A stretch of DNA of 64,000 nucleotides from Chloroflexota bacterium (lineage in GTDB: Bacteria > Chloroflexota > Dormibacteria > Dormibacterales > Dormibacteraceae): contig VBFH01000032.1 of NCBI GenBank assembly GCA_005883575.1, forward strand, positions 36,037-100,036, given 5' to 3'. The translations under genes and the position numbers were made by a program. The notes under the pieces were generated by a model. That model was not told the origin of the DNA, did not search any database, and saw only the letters and a list, made by a program, of their open reading frames with translations. The number at the start of each line of letters is the position of its first letter. Position 1 is the first letter of the stretch. Shown here piece by piece: positions 1 to 9,297 of this stretch.

Positions 1-417
1 CCGGGCGACAAGGACGTCTTCGTAGTGCGAGCGGTTGAAGATGCCGATGTCGCCGGCGACGGGCAATCGTTTCCTGATCCGCCAGAGAAAGCCGCGCCGC
101 CGCTCCTGCGGCGTCGGCTGTTTGAAAGCTGTGATCAGCACGCCCTGCGGGTTGAAGTTGCGCATGACGTGGGTGACGGTGCCGTCCTTGCCCGACGTAT
201 CCATGCCTTGAAGGACGACGAGCAGCGAGCGTTTGCGCTCGGCGTATAGACGCTGATGGAGCTCGAAGAGAAGGTCTTGCCGCTTCTGTATGTCGCGAAG
301 GGCTTTCTGTTTGCCGCCTTTCAGGCCAGGCGTCGAATCCGGGTCGACGTCGGCCATGCTGAAGCGACCGTTGCGGAGCGCCGCGCGCAGCAGATCGCGG
401 ATCTCTCCGGTCGCCAC
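1..417 (-). CDS. ppk2: Polyphosphate kinase 2 family protein (5' part only)
   Basis: This gene runs off the left edge; about 139 N-terminal residues are visible. The reverse-strand translation has the PPK2 P-loop LQGMDTSGKDG, the following stretch HVMRNFNPQGV, an FKQPT motif, the block FLWRIRKRLP and the motif GIFNRSHYEDVLV. PPK2 enzymes transfer phosphate between polyphosphate and nucleotides in the cytoplasm. The GTG at 415-417 is preferred because it gives the usual N-terminal helix, and an in-frame stop lies just upstream; ATG at 355-357 is the alternative. It follows the HtrA-like gene by 10 bases and is probably co-transcribed with it. PPK2 subclass cannot be decided without the C-terminus. 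Confidence 0.9.
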   Translation of the reverse strand, partial: MATGEIRDLLRAALRNGRFSMADVDPDSTPGLKGGKQKALRDIQKRQDLLFELHQRLYAERKRSLLVVLQGMDTSGKDGTVTHVMRNFNPQGVLITAFKQPTPQERRRGFLWRIRKRLPVAGDIGIFNRSHYEDVLVAR

Positions 418-427
418 GCCCGCGAGG

Positions 428-1399
428 TTACTTCAGTTCGACCGGTACGACGCCGAGTTTGACAAGCCCGTCCCCGCGCAGCACGGTAAGCGTGATCTTC
501 GAACCGATCCGGGCCTCGACCATGAGCCTCTGCAGGTCGCCGGCCTTGCTCACGCCGACATCGCCGACGGAGACGATGACGTCGCCACCGCGCAGCGCAC
601 CGTTCGCGGCCGGACTCCCGCTGACGACCTCGTGCACCTCGACGCCGGCCCTGCGTCCGAGCTTCTCTGCAATCGGCGGCGGAAGCGGACGAGTCCCGCC
701 GGCGATGCCGAGGTAAGCGCGACGCACCCGGCCATTGCGCATCAGTGCGGCGAGGATCGCCTCCGTCGTCGGATTCATCGGCACCGCGAGGCCGAGGCCC
801 ATCCCGGCGACGGCGGTGTTGACACCGATGAGCCGCGCGTGCGAGTCAGCGAGCGCGCCGCCCGAGTTGCCGGGGTTGAGCGCCGCGTCGGTCTGGATGA
901 CATCTTCGACGAAGCGGCGGTGCCCGTTGCCGTCGGCGGTCGCCAGCGAGCGGCCTAACCCGCTGACGACCCCGGACGTGACGGATCCCGAAAAGCCCAT
1001 TGGGTTGCCGATGGCGACGACCAGCTGGCCGACCCGAAGCTGGTCGGCGTTGCCGATCCGGGCGGGGTGGAGGGTATCGGTGCGGGCGCGCACGATGGCA
1101 AGGTCGGATAGTGGATCCGCTCCGACGACGTCCACGTCGTGCTCGGTGCCGTCGATAAAGGATGCGCTGGCCGTGCCGCCCGCCGCGACCACGTGGGCCG
1201 AGGTGACAAGGAAGCCGTCGGGGGTGATGACGACTCCGGACCCGGCGCCCCCGAAACCGCGACCGCCGCGCCCGATGCGCAGGCTGGCCACCGACGGAAG
1301 GACCCTCTCCGCGACAGTGGTCACGATCGTCGAATAAGCGTCGAGCGCCTCTTGCTCGGTCGTCGCCTCGACCATGTTGCTTACAACATTACCAAGCAA
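428..1399 (-). CDS. HtrA/DegP-like S1C serine protease with PDZ domain
   Basis: The 323-residue protein has a trypsin-like domain with the catalytic triad His69 (TSAHVV), Asp99 (DPLSDLAIV) and Ser179 (NPGNSGGAL), followed by a C-terminal PDZ domain from about residue 225 (GIAGGTRP onwards, ending in a typical GSKITLTVLRG strand). HtrA proteases degrade or refold damaged proteins, normally outside the membrane. No signal peptide or membrane segment is visible at the N-terminus, so this copy may be cytoplasmic; an alternative start at Met9 does not change that. It lies 9 bases after the WS/DGAT gene and 10 bases before ppk2. Confidence 0.92.
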   Translation of the reverse strand: MLGNVVSNMVEATTEQEALDAYSTIVTTVAERVLPSVASLRIGRGGRGFGGAGSGVVITPDGFLVTSAHVVAAGGTASASFIDGTEHDVDVVGADPLSDLAIVRARTDTLHPARIGNADQLRVGQLVVAIGNPMGFSGSVTSGVVSGLGRSLATADGNGHRRFVEDVIQTDAALNPGNSGGALADSHARLIGVNTAVAGMGLGLAVPMNPTTEAILAALMRNGRVRRAYLGIAGGTRPLPPPIAEKLGRRAGVEVHEVVSGSPAANGALRGGDVIVSVGDVGVSKAGDLQRLMVEARIGSKITLTVLRGDGLVKLGVVPVELK

Positions 1400-1408
1400 C
1401 AGATCGGG

Positions 1409-2785
1409 CTAAACCTTGGCTTTGGCCGGCTTCCGCCCGGCAGCCGCCCGGAGGGCCTGGAGCTCGGCTCCGAAAGCGTCCACGATCCCCTCTGGGTCGG
1501 GGACCAGGCCCTCATCGCTCGCTATGCCGAGCATCACGCCCCCGGCGTAGCTGAGGATGCTGATGCCGAGGCCGAGGTGGCCCGACTGCGGCACCCAGAA
1601 CATCACCTTGTCCAGCTTGCGCCCGGCCAGGTAGAGCGGCTCGCGGGGACCGGGCACGTTGGTAAGCACGGCAGTCGCCTTGCTGCCGAAGAAGCGGAGG
1701 CCAAGCCTTTCCAGCTCCACCGGCGCCAGGCCCATCACGTTCAGCACGCCGAATGCGACCAGGGCCTCAGGCGACCGCTTCAGGTCGTCCATCTCCCTTT
1801 TGATGGCGCGGAGACGGCGTACAGGGTCGACGACGCCGACCGGCAGGGTGAGAAAGACGAGCCCGAATGAGTTGCCGAGCTTATGCGCCTCCTCCAGCGG
1901 CCGCAGGTTGACCGGGACCGAGGCGCGGATGGCGAGACCGCTCGTGGCCTCGCCGCGCTTCTCGAGGTAGCGGCGCAGGGCGCCCGTCGCGGCGGCGACG
2001 AGCACGTCGTTGACGGTCGCGCCGAAAGCTTGGCCGACGGCCTTGAAGTCATCCAGCGGCACCGGCCTCGACCACGCCGCCCGCTTGCGCCTTCCGAGCT
2101 CGCCTTTGAATGCCGTGGCGGGGTCCGGAGGCAGCAGCACCAGGCGGCCGAGTCGATACGCGCCGGTTGCGCCGAGTCTTGCAAGGTCGGCCAGGTGGCC
2201 CGGATTGTCCAGAAGCTGCTGGCCGGCGGTAACGCCGCGGCTGATCGCCGAAGGCAGCCAGTCGAGAGGACCCGCATCGTTTTGATGGTCCACTCGCCGG
2301 CGTGACGGCGTGGCAGTGGGCGACGAGTCGGTGAGCGATAGCATCACACGCACGAGCGCGATGCCGTCGGCGATGCTGTGGTGGATGCGGGCGAGCACGA
2401 CCGAGCCGCCGTCGTAGCCGTCGATGAGGTGCACGTGCCACAGCGGCTTGCTCATGTCGAGAGGCGTGCTCAGTAGCTCGCTCACCAGGTCGCGCAGTGC
2501 TTTTTCCCCGCCCGGATCCGGAAGTGCCACATGGCTGACGTGGTTGTCGATGTCGAAGCGCGTGTCGTCCTGCCAGTGGGGCAGGTTGCCACGCAAGCGC
2601 GGCCGAACGACACGTTGATGAAACCTGCCGAATGGCGCGAGGCGCCTGTCGAGCAGCGTTCGGAGTCGCTTGACGTCGACTCTGCCGTCGAGAGCGAGGA
2701 CGCCTGTGACCATCATCAGGTTGGTCGGGTCCTCCATCCCCAACCAAGCGGCGTCGACGCTCGACATCGGGACCAGCCTGGTCAC
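1409..2785 (-). CDS. Wax ester synthase/diacylglycerol acyltransferase (WS/DGAT) family protein
   Basis: This 458-residue protein carries the acyltransferase active-site motif HHSIADG at residues 135-141 and the family N-terminus MSSVDAAWLGMEDP. The C-terminal half has the NVPGPREPLYLAG block typical of the DUF1298 half of these enzymes. WS/DGAT enzymes esterify fatty acyl-CoA to diacylglycerol or fatty alcohol for storage lipid at the membrane. It is first in a minus-strand run with the HtrA-like protease and PPK2. Whether the product is wax ester or triacylglycerol cannot be told from sequence. Confidence 0.93.
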   Translation of the reverse strand: MTRLVPMSSVDAAWLGMEDPTNLMMVTGVLALDGRVDVKRLRTLLDRRLAPFGRFHQRVVRPRLRGNLPHWQDDTRFDIDNHVSHVALPDPGGEKALRDLVSELLSTPLDMSKPLWHVHLIDGYDGGSVVLARIHHSIADGIALVRVMLSLTDSSPTATPSRRRVDHQNDAGPLDWLPSAISRGVTAGQQLLDNPGHLADLARLGATGAYRLGRLVLLPPDPATAFKGELGRRKRAAWSRPVPLDDFKAVGQAFGATVNDVLVAAATGALRRYLEKRGEATSGLAIRASVPVNLRPLEEAHKLGNSFGLVFLTLPVGVVDPVRRLRAIKREMDDLKRSPEALVAFGVLNVMGLAPVELERLGLRFFGSKATAVLTNVPGPREPLYLAGRKLDKVMFWVPQSGHLGLGISILSYAGGVMLGIASDEGLVPDPEGIVDAFGAELQALRAAAGRKPAKAKV

Positions 2786-2797
2786 CGTGCGGTGATC

Positions 2798-3829
2798 CTA
2801 CGCGCGATAGACGGAGATTTCCGTTGCCTTGACCGCCGCCCAGACCTCCGCGCCTGAGTCGAGCTTCAGCTCTCGCACGGCGGATGGAGTGACCTCAGCG
2901 ACCAGGGGCAGGGCGCCGCTCAAGCGAACCCTCACCCGTTCGCCCTGGAGGTCGAGGTCTTCGGCCCGGGCCCGCCACACGTTGCGCGGCGTGCCTTGCG
3001 GTCTGGCGAGGTAGAGCGCGACCGCCCGCGGGTGGATGACGGCGAAGACGTCGCCATCGCCGGCATCGGGCGCGGCGACGATCGCGCCGCCGGCGAGCTC
3101 GATGTGATCTCCGCGGGCGCGGCCGCGCAGGAGGTTGACCCCCGCAAGGTCGGCGACGAAGCGTGAGCGCGGCCTGGCCGTGACCTCGGCCGCGGTGCCG
3201 CTCTGCGTGATCCTGCCCTGTTCAAGTACGACCAAGCGGTCGGCCAGCGCCATGGCTTCCAGCGGATCGTGGGTGACCAGGATGCGGACGCCGTGGAATC
3301 CCGAAAGCTGGCGTGAAAGCTCACGGCGGACCTCAGCGCGAATGGTCACGTCGAGCGCCGAGAGCGGCTCATCGAGCAGCAGGAGGCGCGGCTCGGTGGC
3401 GAGCGTCCGGAGAATCGCCACTCGCTGTGCCTGGCCGCCGGAGAGGTCCCGTGGCAAGGCGTTGGCCTTCTCCCCCAGGCCCGCGCGATCCAGCCACTGC
3501 CGCGAGGTGGCGGACGCGTTGTGTCGCAGGCCAAAGGCCACGTTCTGCTGGACGGTCATGTGCGGAAACAGGACGTGGTCTTGAAATACCAGCCCAACGC
3601 CCCGGCGTTCGGTCGGAACATGCCGTCCGGCAGCGGAATCGTCGAGCACCTGGCCGTCGAGCTCGACGTGACCCTGGATCGGAATCAGGCCGGCCAGCGC
3701 GCGCAGCAGCGTCGTCTTGCCCGCGCCATTCGGGCCGAGGACGGCTACGGTTTCGCCTGCCGAGACGAGCAGATCGACCTCGAGGAAGAAGCCGTTTTGC
3801 TTGACAGTGATGCGAGCGCTGAGACTCAC
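2798..3829 (-). CDS. modC: Molybdate ABC transporter ATP-binding protein
   Basis: ABC ATPase of 343 residues with Walker A GPNGAGKTT (32-40), signature LSGGQ (129-133), Walker B LLLLDEP (149-155) and a C-terminal TOBE/Mop domain from about residue 275. It powers ModB-mediated uptake of molybdate. The TOBE domain together with adjacent modB and modA separates it from other importer ATPases such as CysA. It starts 13 bases after modB ends. The imported metal would serve molybdoenzymes such as the CoxL-like protein at 60384. Confidence 0.93.
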   Translation of the reverse strand: MSLSARITVKQNGFFLEVDLLVSAGETVAVLGPNGAGKTTLLRALAGLIPIQGHVELDGQVLDDSAAGRHVPTERRGVGLVFQDHVLFPHMTVQQNVAFGLRHNASATSRQWLDRAGLGEKANALPRDLSGGQAQRVAILRTLATEPRLLLLDEPLSALDVTIRAEVRRELSRQLSGFHGVRILVTHDPLEAMALADRLVVLEQGRITQSGTAAEVTARPRSRFVADLAGVNLLRGRARGDHIELAGGAIVAAPDAGDGDVFAVIHPRAVALYLARPQGTPRNVWRARAEDLDLQGERVRVRLSGALPLVAEVTPSAVRELKLDSGAEVWAAVKATEISVYRA

Positions 3830-3842
3830 GGCGCGCCGAGAC

Positions 3843-4628
3843 TCACGGCTCGCCGAGCCAGCGGTCGCGCAGCCCGATAAGGATCGCGAGCGAGACGCCG
3901 AGGAGGATGAGGCTTAGGACGATCGCTCCTTCCGGGCGTGTCTCCAACGCCACGTAGACGGCAAGCGGGACCGTCTGCGTGCGGCCGGGCAGGTTGCCCG
4001 CGAACGTGATCGTGGCCCCGAACTCGCCGAGCGCCCGGGCCCAGCACAGGACCGCGCCCGAGAAGACCGCCGGGCGCAGGAGCGGAAGGGTCACGCGCAG
4101 GAAGACTTTCCAGCTCCCAGCTCCGAGCGCGCGCGCGGCTTCCTCATAGCGGTGGTCGAGGCCGCGAAGGCCGCCCTCCACCGCGATCACCAGAAACGGC
4201 ATGGCGACAAAGGTCTCGGCGATGACCGCGGCCGTGGTCGTGAATGGAATCTGAAGCCCGAAGGCCGCGTACAGCGGGGCCCCGATCAGCCCCCGGCGAC
4301 CAAACGCGAGCAGCAGGGCGACGCCGCCTACGACGGGGGGCAGCACCATCGGCAGCGTGGTCAGGGCGCGGAGGATGCCGCGGATCGTCCCGCTCGTGCG
4401 CGACAGGAGGAGCGCGAGCGGAATCCCCAGCGCCAGCGCGACCGCCGTGGCTGTGAGCGAGCAGAACACCGAGAGACCCAGCGCTGTTGCGGTTTCAGGC
4501 GCGGTGAGCGCCGGCCAGACCTGATTCCAGGGCGCACGGACGATCAGCCCGGCAAGAGGGAGGACGAAGAGGAGAAGTCCGGCCGCCGCCAGCGCCACAA
4601 GCGGCCCGGGGATCCGGGCCTGGCTCAT
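3843..4628 (-). CDS. modB: Molybdate ABC transporter permease
   Basis: The 261-residue protein is very hydrophobic, with five to six transmembrane segments, and contains the cytoplasmic EAA loop EEAARALGAGSWKVFLRV that docks onto the ATPase. The C-terminal stretch RALGEFGATITFAGNLPGRT is characteristic of ModB. It forms the membrane channel of the importer. Its ATG overlaps the modA stop in an ATGA, indicating translational coupling. Confidence 0.93.
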   Translation of the reverse strand: MSQARIPGPLVALAAAGLLLFVLPLAGLIVRAPWNQVWPALTAPETATALGLSVFCSLTATAVALALGIPLALLLSRTSGTIRGILRALTTLPMVLPPVVGGVALLLAFGRRGLIGAPLYAAFGLQIPFTTTAAVIAETFVAMPFLVIAVEGGLRGLDHRYEEAARALGAGSWKVFLRVTLPLLRPAVFSGAVLCWARALGEFGATITFAGNLPGRTQTVPLAVYVALETRPEGAIVLSLILLGVSLAILIGLRDRWLGEP

Positions 4629-5374
4629 GCCTTCTCGAACCCCGCGCCGGTAATGATCGACTGTCCTTCAGGTGAAAGGAGGTAGGAGATGAATTCATCG
4701 GCGCCCTGATTGTTGGACGCCGACTTCAGCTTTGCGATCGGATAGTCAGCGATGACGTTCTGGCCGTCCGGTATCGCGACGCCGTCGACCTTGCCGCTAG
4801 ACACGATGTCGCTCACGTACACGATGCCGGCGTCGGCTTCGCCGAGCGAGACCTTGCCCAGGACGCCGGTGACCTGTGGTTCGAGGCTGGCTGGATGGAC
4901 GGTCACATGAGCCCTGGCAAGCGCCTGCTGCGCGTATTTGCCCGCCGGCACCGAAGGGTCGGCGAGCACTGTCACGAGACCCGCGCGCGCCAGGTCAGCG
5001 AGGGTGTGGATACCTTTCGGGTTGCCCTTTTCGACGGCGATCTCGAGCCGGTTGTGCCCAAATACCTGAGGCGATCCACCGATCAGGCCGGCGTCCTGCA
5101 GAGATTTCATGTGCGCGGTGTCGGCGGAAGCGAAGACGTCAGCCTGCGCGCCTTGCATCAGCTGCGAGCTGAGGGCCTGCGTCCCTGCGTAGTTGAACAC
5201 GACGCCGAGCCGGTATTTCGGGCTGACGCGGCCCGCAACCTTGACAAATGCCGGCTCAAGAGATGAGGCGGCGAAGACGACGATCGAGCTCACCGTGGGT
5301 GGTGGGCCGCTTCCCTGATTCCCCGCGCAACTGCCGAGTAGAAGCGCCGCGAGGCTGGCGACCCACTTAGTCAC
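4625..5374 (-). CDS. modA: Molybdate-binding lipoprotein
   Basis: The 249-residue protein begins with a lipoprotein signal peptide ending in the lipobox LLGSC (Cys16), so it should be anchored outside the membrane. The mature part is a ModA-type solute-binding protein, with VFAASSLEPAF near the start, FASADTAHM, and the late block SPEGQSIITGAGFEKA. It captures molybdate (or tungstate) and delivers it to ModB. It overlaps modB by 4 bases and the upstream regulator by 8. Confidence 0.92.
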   Translation of the reverse strand: MTKWVASLAALLLGSCAGNQGSGPPPTVSSIVVFAASSLEPAFVKVAGRVSPKYRLGVVFNYAGTQALSSQLMQGAQADVFASADTAHMKSLQDAGLIGGSPQVFGHNRLEIAVEKGNPKGIHTLADLARAGLVTVLADPSVPAGKYAQQALARAHVTVHPASLEPQVTGVLGKVSLGEADAGIVYVSDIVSSGKVDGVAIPDGQNVIADYPIAKLKSASNNQGADEFISYLLSPEGQSIITGAGFEKA

Positions 5375-5762
5375 GCGGCAGCTCGATGTGGACGTTGGTG
5401 GCTTTGACGACCGCGATCGCGGCCATCCCGGGTCTCAGATCGAGCTCGTCGACTGCGTCGCGCGTGATGAGTGACACGAGGCGATGGGGGCCGGCCTGGA
5501 TCTCGACCTGGGCCGCGACTTTGTCTTTGATCACGCGGGTGATGATGCCGGGGAAGCGGTTGCGAGCGGACTGCTTGACCGACGCCTCGCTTCGGTCTTT
5601 GTGTTTCGGCTTGGCGATCGCCGCCAGGGACTCGCCGTCGATGAGCCGCTGGCCGCCTGAGGTCCGCACGGCGGTGAGTCGGCCGTCATCGACCATGCGC
5701 CGGACGGTGTCGACGCTGACCCCGAGAGTCTTCGCGGCTTCACCAAGGCGATAACCAGGCAT
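5367..5762 (-). CDS. HTH-Mop (TOBE) molybdate-responsive regulator
   Basis: This 131-residue protein joins an excisionase/MerR-like helix-turn-helix (residues about 3-45, YRLGEAAKTLGVSVDTVRRM) to one molybdate-binding Mop/TOBE domain (about 68-131, with RNRFPGIITRV and TNVHIELPRD). The same Mop fold is used by ModE and Mop storage proteins. As first gene of the modABC run, overlapping modA by 8 bases, it probably senses molybdate and regulates its own operon. It could instead serve mainly as an intracellular molybdate buffer. The 185-base divergent gap upstream would hold its operator, but no clear palindrome was recognised there. Confidence 0.82.
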   Translation of the reverse strand: MPGYRLGEAAKTLGVSVDTVRRMVDDGRLTAVRTSGGQRLIDGESLAAIAKPKHKDRSEASVKQSARNRFPGIITRVIKDKVAAQVEIQAGPHRLVSLITRDAVDELDLRPGMAAIAVVKATNVHIELPRD

Positions 5763-5947
5763 AACGCTGAAAATGCTAGCAGGCGCCAGCTAATCTGGCC
5801 AATTACGTGGCAAAGCCCACACCTCCGTCGGGCCCTCCCACTCCCATTGGGCTCCTCCCCCAGCCCGACCGACCGTACCGCAGCAACGTACCGCGCGATC
5901 TTCACAGCCACAATCCAGGTCGTTAAGACTCACTTCGTAAGCTCGGA

Positions 5948-6463
5948 ATGGACCAATCAATGGCCTGGCTCCGAGCGCACGTCGGCGAGTGGATCTCGAT
6001 CCGCGCCCACGCGGAACGCGCGCCCCTGCGATTCACGCTCACCCTCACGCTCGGCGAATTGCCAGAGGGTTGGACGCGCGCGCGGGGTCACGCGCGCACG
6101 TGGGCCGGCATAGTCGGTCTGATTTGCATCACGCCGTTCGTCCTGCTGCTGGCCGCGACCCTGCTCCGCAGCGTTGGCCTCGGCGCGCCCTACGCATGGT
6201 TCTCGGCTTCGCCGATTGCCATCCTCGCCGCGACGGTCAGCCTCTTCATCGGCATCCCGGTTGCGATCGCGATCAACCTCTGGCGCATCACCCACGTCGG
6301 TTTCCAGCGTCGGTCCGGTGCCGTGGAGGGATTGGTCGCGCTCGAGTTCGCCCCTCTGCACCTGATCGTCGTCCTCGCCGCCGTGGTCGTCGGGGGCCTA
6401 TTCTTCGGTCACCTCGCCGCCGACTCTTACGCGTGCCTTCACGGAGTCCGGTCCGCCTGCTGA
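5948..6463 (+). CDS. Membrane protein of unknown function
   Basis: Unrecognised 171-residue protein. The first 48 residues are soluble and basic (HAERAPLRF, RARGHARTW). Three long hydrophobic segments follow, at about 52-73, 82-108 and 132-153, and the short tail contains two Cys. It stands alone between the divergent mod operon and the DUF1800 gene, 71 bases upstream of the latter. ATG at 5948 gives the longest reading; base composition matches its neighbours. No function is proposed. Confidence 0.6.
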   Translation: MDQSMAWLRAHVGEWISIRAHAERAPLRFTLTLTLGELPEGWTRARGHARTWAGIVGLICITPFVLLLAATLLRSVGLGAPYAWFSASPIAILAATVSLFIGIPVAIAINLWRITHVGFQRRSGAVEGLVALEFAPLHLIVVLAAVVVGGLFFGHLAADSYACLHGVRSAC

Positions 6464-6534
6464 GACCGTAGCCGCTTACAAACTCTTCACATCCGGGTAA
6501 TGCCAGAGTCGGTCGCCAGGGCTTGAATTGAGGC

Positions 6535-7986
6535 GTGAGCCTGGCCTCCGCAGAACAGCAGGTTGCCGCGACACGGACCGCCGCTCGCGGAATCACGCGA
6601 CGTCAAGCTCTGGCCGCGGCGCTGGCCGCCGGAGTCGGTGTGGGTGCGATCCGTCTTCTGGGCGGATCGATGCAGCAGGTCGCGAGTCCGCGTACATCGT
6701 GGGCCAGCGGCTGGATCTCCCCGCTCGGCTCCGAGTCGGCGCGAGTCATGCATCTCCTTCGTCGCGCCACGTTCGGTTACACCCCGTCGCAGCTCGACGC
6801 CGCGCTGTCAGACGGATTCAGCAAGACCATCGATCGCCTGATCGAAACCAAGCCGGCGGAGCCGCCCCTGCTCCTGACCGCGGACACGCCCGGCGGTCGT
6901 TTTCCGATCGCCCAGCTTCAGCAGTGGTGGATCGATCACATGCTGACCACGCCGACGCCATTTGCGGAACGGATGACGCTTTTCTGGCACGGCCACTTCA
7001 CCACCGATTACCGCAAGGCCGCCGACAACACCTTCATGTACTGGCAGAACCTGACCTGGCGCCGTATGTCCATCACCAACTTGCGCTCGATGCTCGTGGA
7101 GGTGACGACCGATCCCGCGATGCTTCGCTATCTCGACCTCGCGACATCGACCGGACAGAACCCCAACGAGAACTACTCGCGCGAACTCATGGAGCTCTTC
7201 ACGATGGGGGCCGGCAACTACGGCGAGGACGACGTGCGCGACGGCGCCAAAGCCCTGGCCGGATGGCAGCTGCCTCAACCTGATTCCTTCGCCACCAACA
7301 ACATGAACCGGCGGCTGCCGGTCTACTCCACGCAGAAAACCGGTGTCTTCAACCCACGCCGCGCTTATCGAGGAAGCGTCACCTATCTCGGCCAGACCGG
7401 GCCGCTCGACACCCAGGGCGTGATCGATCGAATCCTCGCTCAGCCGGCCACCGCGGTCTTGATCGCGAGCAAGGTCGCACAGCATTTCGTGACCGCCCGG
7501 CCGACGACGACTTACATCGCGGGCCTCGCGGACACATTCCGGCGCAGCAAGTACGACATGAAGACGCTGATACGCGCGGTCCTCACGAGCCCCGAGTTCA
7601 CTGCCGACCGGGCCTATCGCGGCCTGGTGAAGTCGCCGACGGAGTTCATGGTCGGCGCCGCGCGTGCTCTGGGTGCGGCATCGCTTTCCAGGTTGATCGC
7701 CGGGTCGGGCGCGGGCATGGGACAGAGCCTGTTCGACCCACCCGACGTCAACGGCTGGCCGAACAACGAGTCCTGGATCTCCTCCAACACGGTCGTCGAA
7801 CGCGTCAACTTTGTGACCGCGGCGATGTCGCAGATGAAGGGGCCTTTGCCCTCGTCGTCTGAATCCGTCCGCACCCATCTCGATGGCGTGATCAGCCAGC
7901 AGACCGCCAGCCTCCTGAACCAAGCCGCGGACGACCGGGCGCGCTGGTTCATCACTCTGGCCTCGCCGGAATTCCAGCTCAAGTAG
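6535..7986 (+). CDS. Tat-exported DUF1800 family protein
   Basis: The 483-residue protein starts at GTG and has a twin-arginine signal (TRRQALAAAL, RR at 22-23) followed by a hydrophobic stretch. The body matches DUF1800: HLLRRATFGYTPSQLD after the signal, MTLFWHGHFTT, a YSRELMELFTMG block and a FDPPDVNGWP block near the end. DUF1800 proteins are exported and nearly always encoded beside a DUF1501 protein, as here (11 bases downstream). Their biochemical role is not established. The Tat signal implies export in folded form, perhaps with a cofactor. Confidence 0.9.
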   Translation: MSLASAEQQVAATRTAARGITRRQALAAALAAGVGVGAIRLLGGSMQQVASPRTSWASGWISPLGSESARVMHLLRRATFGYTPSQLDAALSDGFSKTIDRLIETKPAEPPLLLTADTPGGRFPIAQLQQWWIDHMLTTPTPFAERMTLFWHGHFTTDYRKAADNTFMYWQNLTWRRMSITNLRSMLVEVTTDPAMLRYLDLATSTGQNPNENYSRELMELFTMGAGNYGEDDVRDGAKALAGWQLPQPDSFATNNMNRRLPVYSTQKTGVFNPRRAYRGSVTYLGQTGPLDTQGVIDRILAQPATAVLIASKVAQHFVTARPTTTYIAGLADTFRRSKYDMKTLIRAVLTSPEFTADRAYRGLVKSPTEFMVGAARALGAASLSRLIAGSGAGMGQSLFDPPDVNGWPNNESWISSNTVVERVNFVTAAMSQMKGPLPSSSESVRTHLDGVISQQTASLLNQAADDRARWFITLASPEFQLK

Positions 7987-7997
7987 GTGGGCCAACC

Positions 7998-9293
7998 ATG
8001 AAGAAAGAAGTGGGCATCAACCAGCTCAAGCGCCGCGACTTTTTGAAGGCCGGCCTCGTCTTCGGGGCCGGCGCCTCCGGTCTTGCCGCTGGGTACGCGG
8101 CCGTGCCCGACGCATTTGCCCGCGCGGTCTACGCGGCCAAGAGCGAAGGGGTGAGCAACGACAGCGTGCTCGTCATGATCCAACTGGCCGGGGGCAACGA
8201 TGGCCTGCGCACGCTGGTTCCGCTTGCCGATCCGGTACTGCACGACCTGCGCCCCAAGCTCGCGGGACCGATGGTCTCGCAGGCGCTACCGCTCAACTCC
8301 CAGTTCGGCCTCAACCACAACCTGGGCGGCATCAAAGGACTGTGGGACAGGGGCAAGGTCGCGATCGTCCAGGGGGTTGGCTATCCGAACCCGACGTTCT
8401 CGCATTTCGAGTCGATCCGGATCTGGGAGACCGGCGATCCGACGCGCCGCCAGGTTGAGGGCTGGCTGGGACGAACTCTCGCCACAAGCTACGACAGCAA
8501 CGGCCACCCGCTTACCGGGTGCGCGTGCGGTGCGACCGATACGCCGGGCGCGCTGCGCGACCTGCAGGCGACCTTGACCGTGATCCAGAACCAGAAGACC
8601 TTTGGCTTCACGGGTGGAAGCGAGGTTGAAGCGGCGGTAGGCGCTCTGTACAAAGGAACGCCAGGAATCTACGGCGCGCTCTTCGACACCGCCATCGCCA
8701 CCGCGACTGAAACCATGGCCACGCTCCGCACCTCGTCTTCGACGTACCAGCCGATGGCCGACTACACGGACAACGTCAAGCTCGTCTACTCCTCGAAGAA
8801 CCAGCTAGCCGCCGCGCTCCAGCTGGCGGCGGAGCTGATCGTCACCGGTACCGGCGTCAAGCTGCTGCACGTCACTCTCGGCGGGTTCGACACTCACTAC
8901 ACGGAGCTGAATCGCCATGACGACCTGATGGGCTACCTCGACACGGCCGTCTCGGCCTTCTACCAGGATCTGTCAGCGCACAAGATGGCGGACAAGGTTT
9001 TGATCGCCACCTGGTCGGAGTTCGGCCGGCGGCCGAGGGAAAACGCCAGCGGGGGCACTGACCACGGTGCAGCCGCGCCGATTCTGTTGATCGGCGATCC
9101 GGTGCATGGAGGCTTGTATGGCGCCGAGCCAAGCCTCACCAGCCTGGACGACACTGGGAACCTCAAGTTCGCGGTCGATTTTCGGTCGGTTTACCAGGAG
9201 ATCTTGAGCGGACATCTCGGCGCTGACTCGGCGTCGATCCTGGGTTCCTCATTCGACCGCGTGCCGTTCCTCAAGGCGCCGGTCGCCGTCTGA
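7998..9293 (+). CDS. Tat-exported DUF1501 family protein
   Basis: 431 residues with a classic Tat signal (KRRDFLKAG, RR at 12-13, then an Ala/Gly-rich hydrophobic core). The mature protein has DUF1501 features of the alkaline-phosphatase-like fold: IQLAGGNDGLRTLVPL, GVGYPNPTFSHFES, LGGFDTHY, and WSEFGRRPRENASGGTDHG. It probably acts outside the membrane with the DUF1800 partner. Substrate is unknown; the Asp/His/Asn-rich motifs suggest metal-dependent hydrolase ancestry, which is inference. Confidence 0.9.
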   Translation: MKKEVGINQLKRRDFLKAGLVFGAGASGLAAGYAAVPDAFARAVYAAKSEGVSNDSVLVMIQLAGGNDGLRTLVPLADPVLHDLRPKLAGPMVSQALPLNSQFGLNHNLGGIKGLWDRGKVAIVQGVGYPNPTFSHFESIRIWETGDPTRRQVEGWLGRTLATSYDSNGHPLTGCACGATDTPGALRDLQATLTVIQNQKTFGFTGGSEVEAAVGALYKGTPGIYGALFDTAIATATETMATLRTSSSTYQPMADYTDNVKLVYSSKNQLAAALQLAAELIVTGTGVKLLHVTLGGFDTHYTELNRHDDLMGYLDTAVSAFYQDLSAHKMADKVLIATWSEFGRRPRENASGGTDHGAAAPILLIGDPVHGGLYGAEPSLTSLDDTGNLKFAVDFRSVYQEILSGHLGADSASILGSSFDRVPFLKAPVAV

Positions 9294-9297
9294 GGCG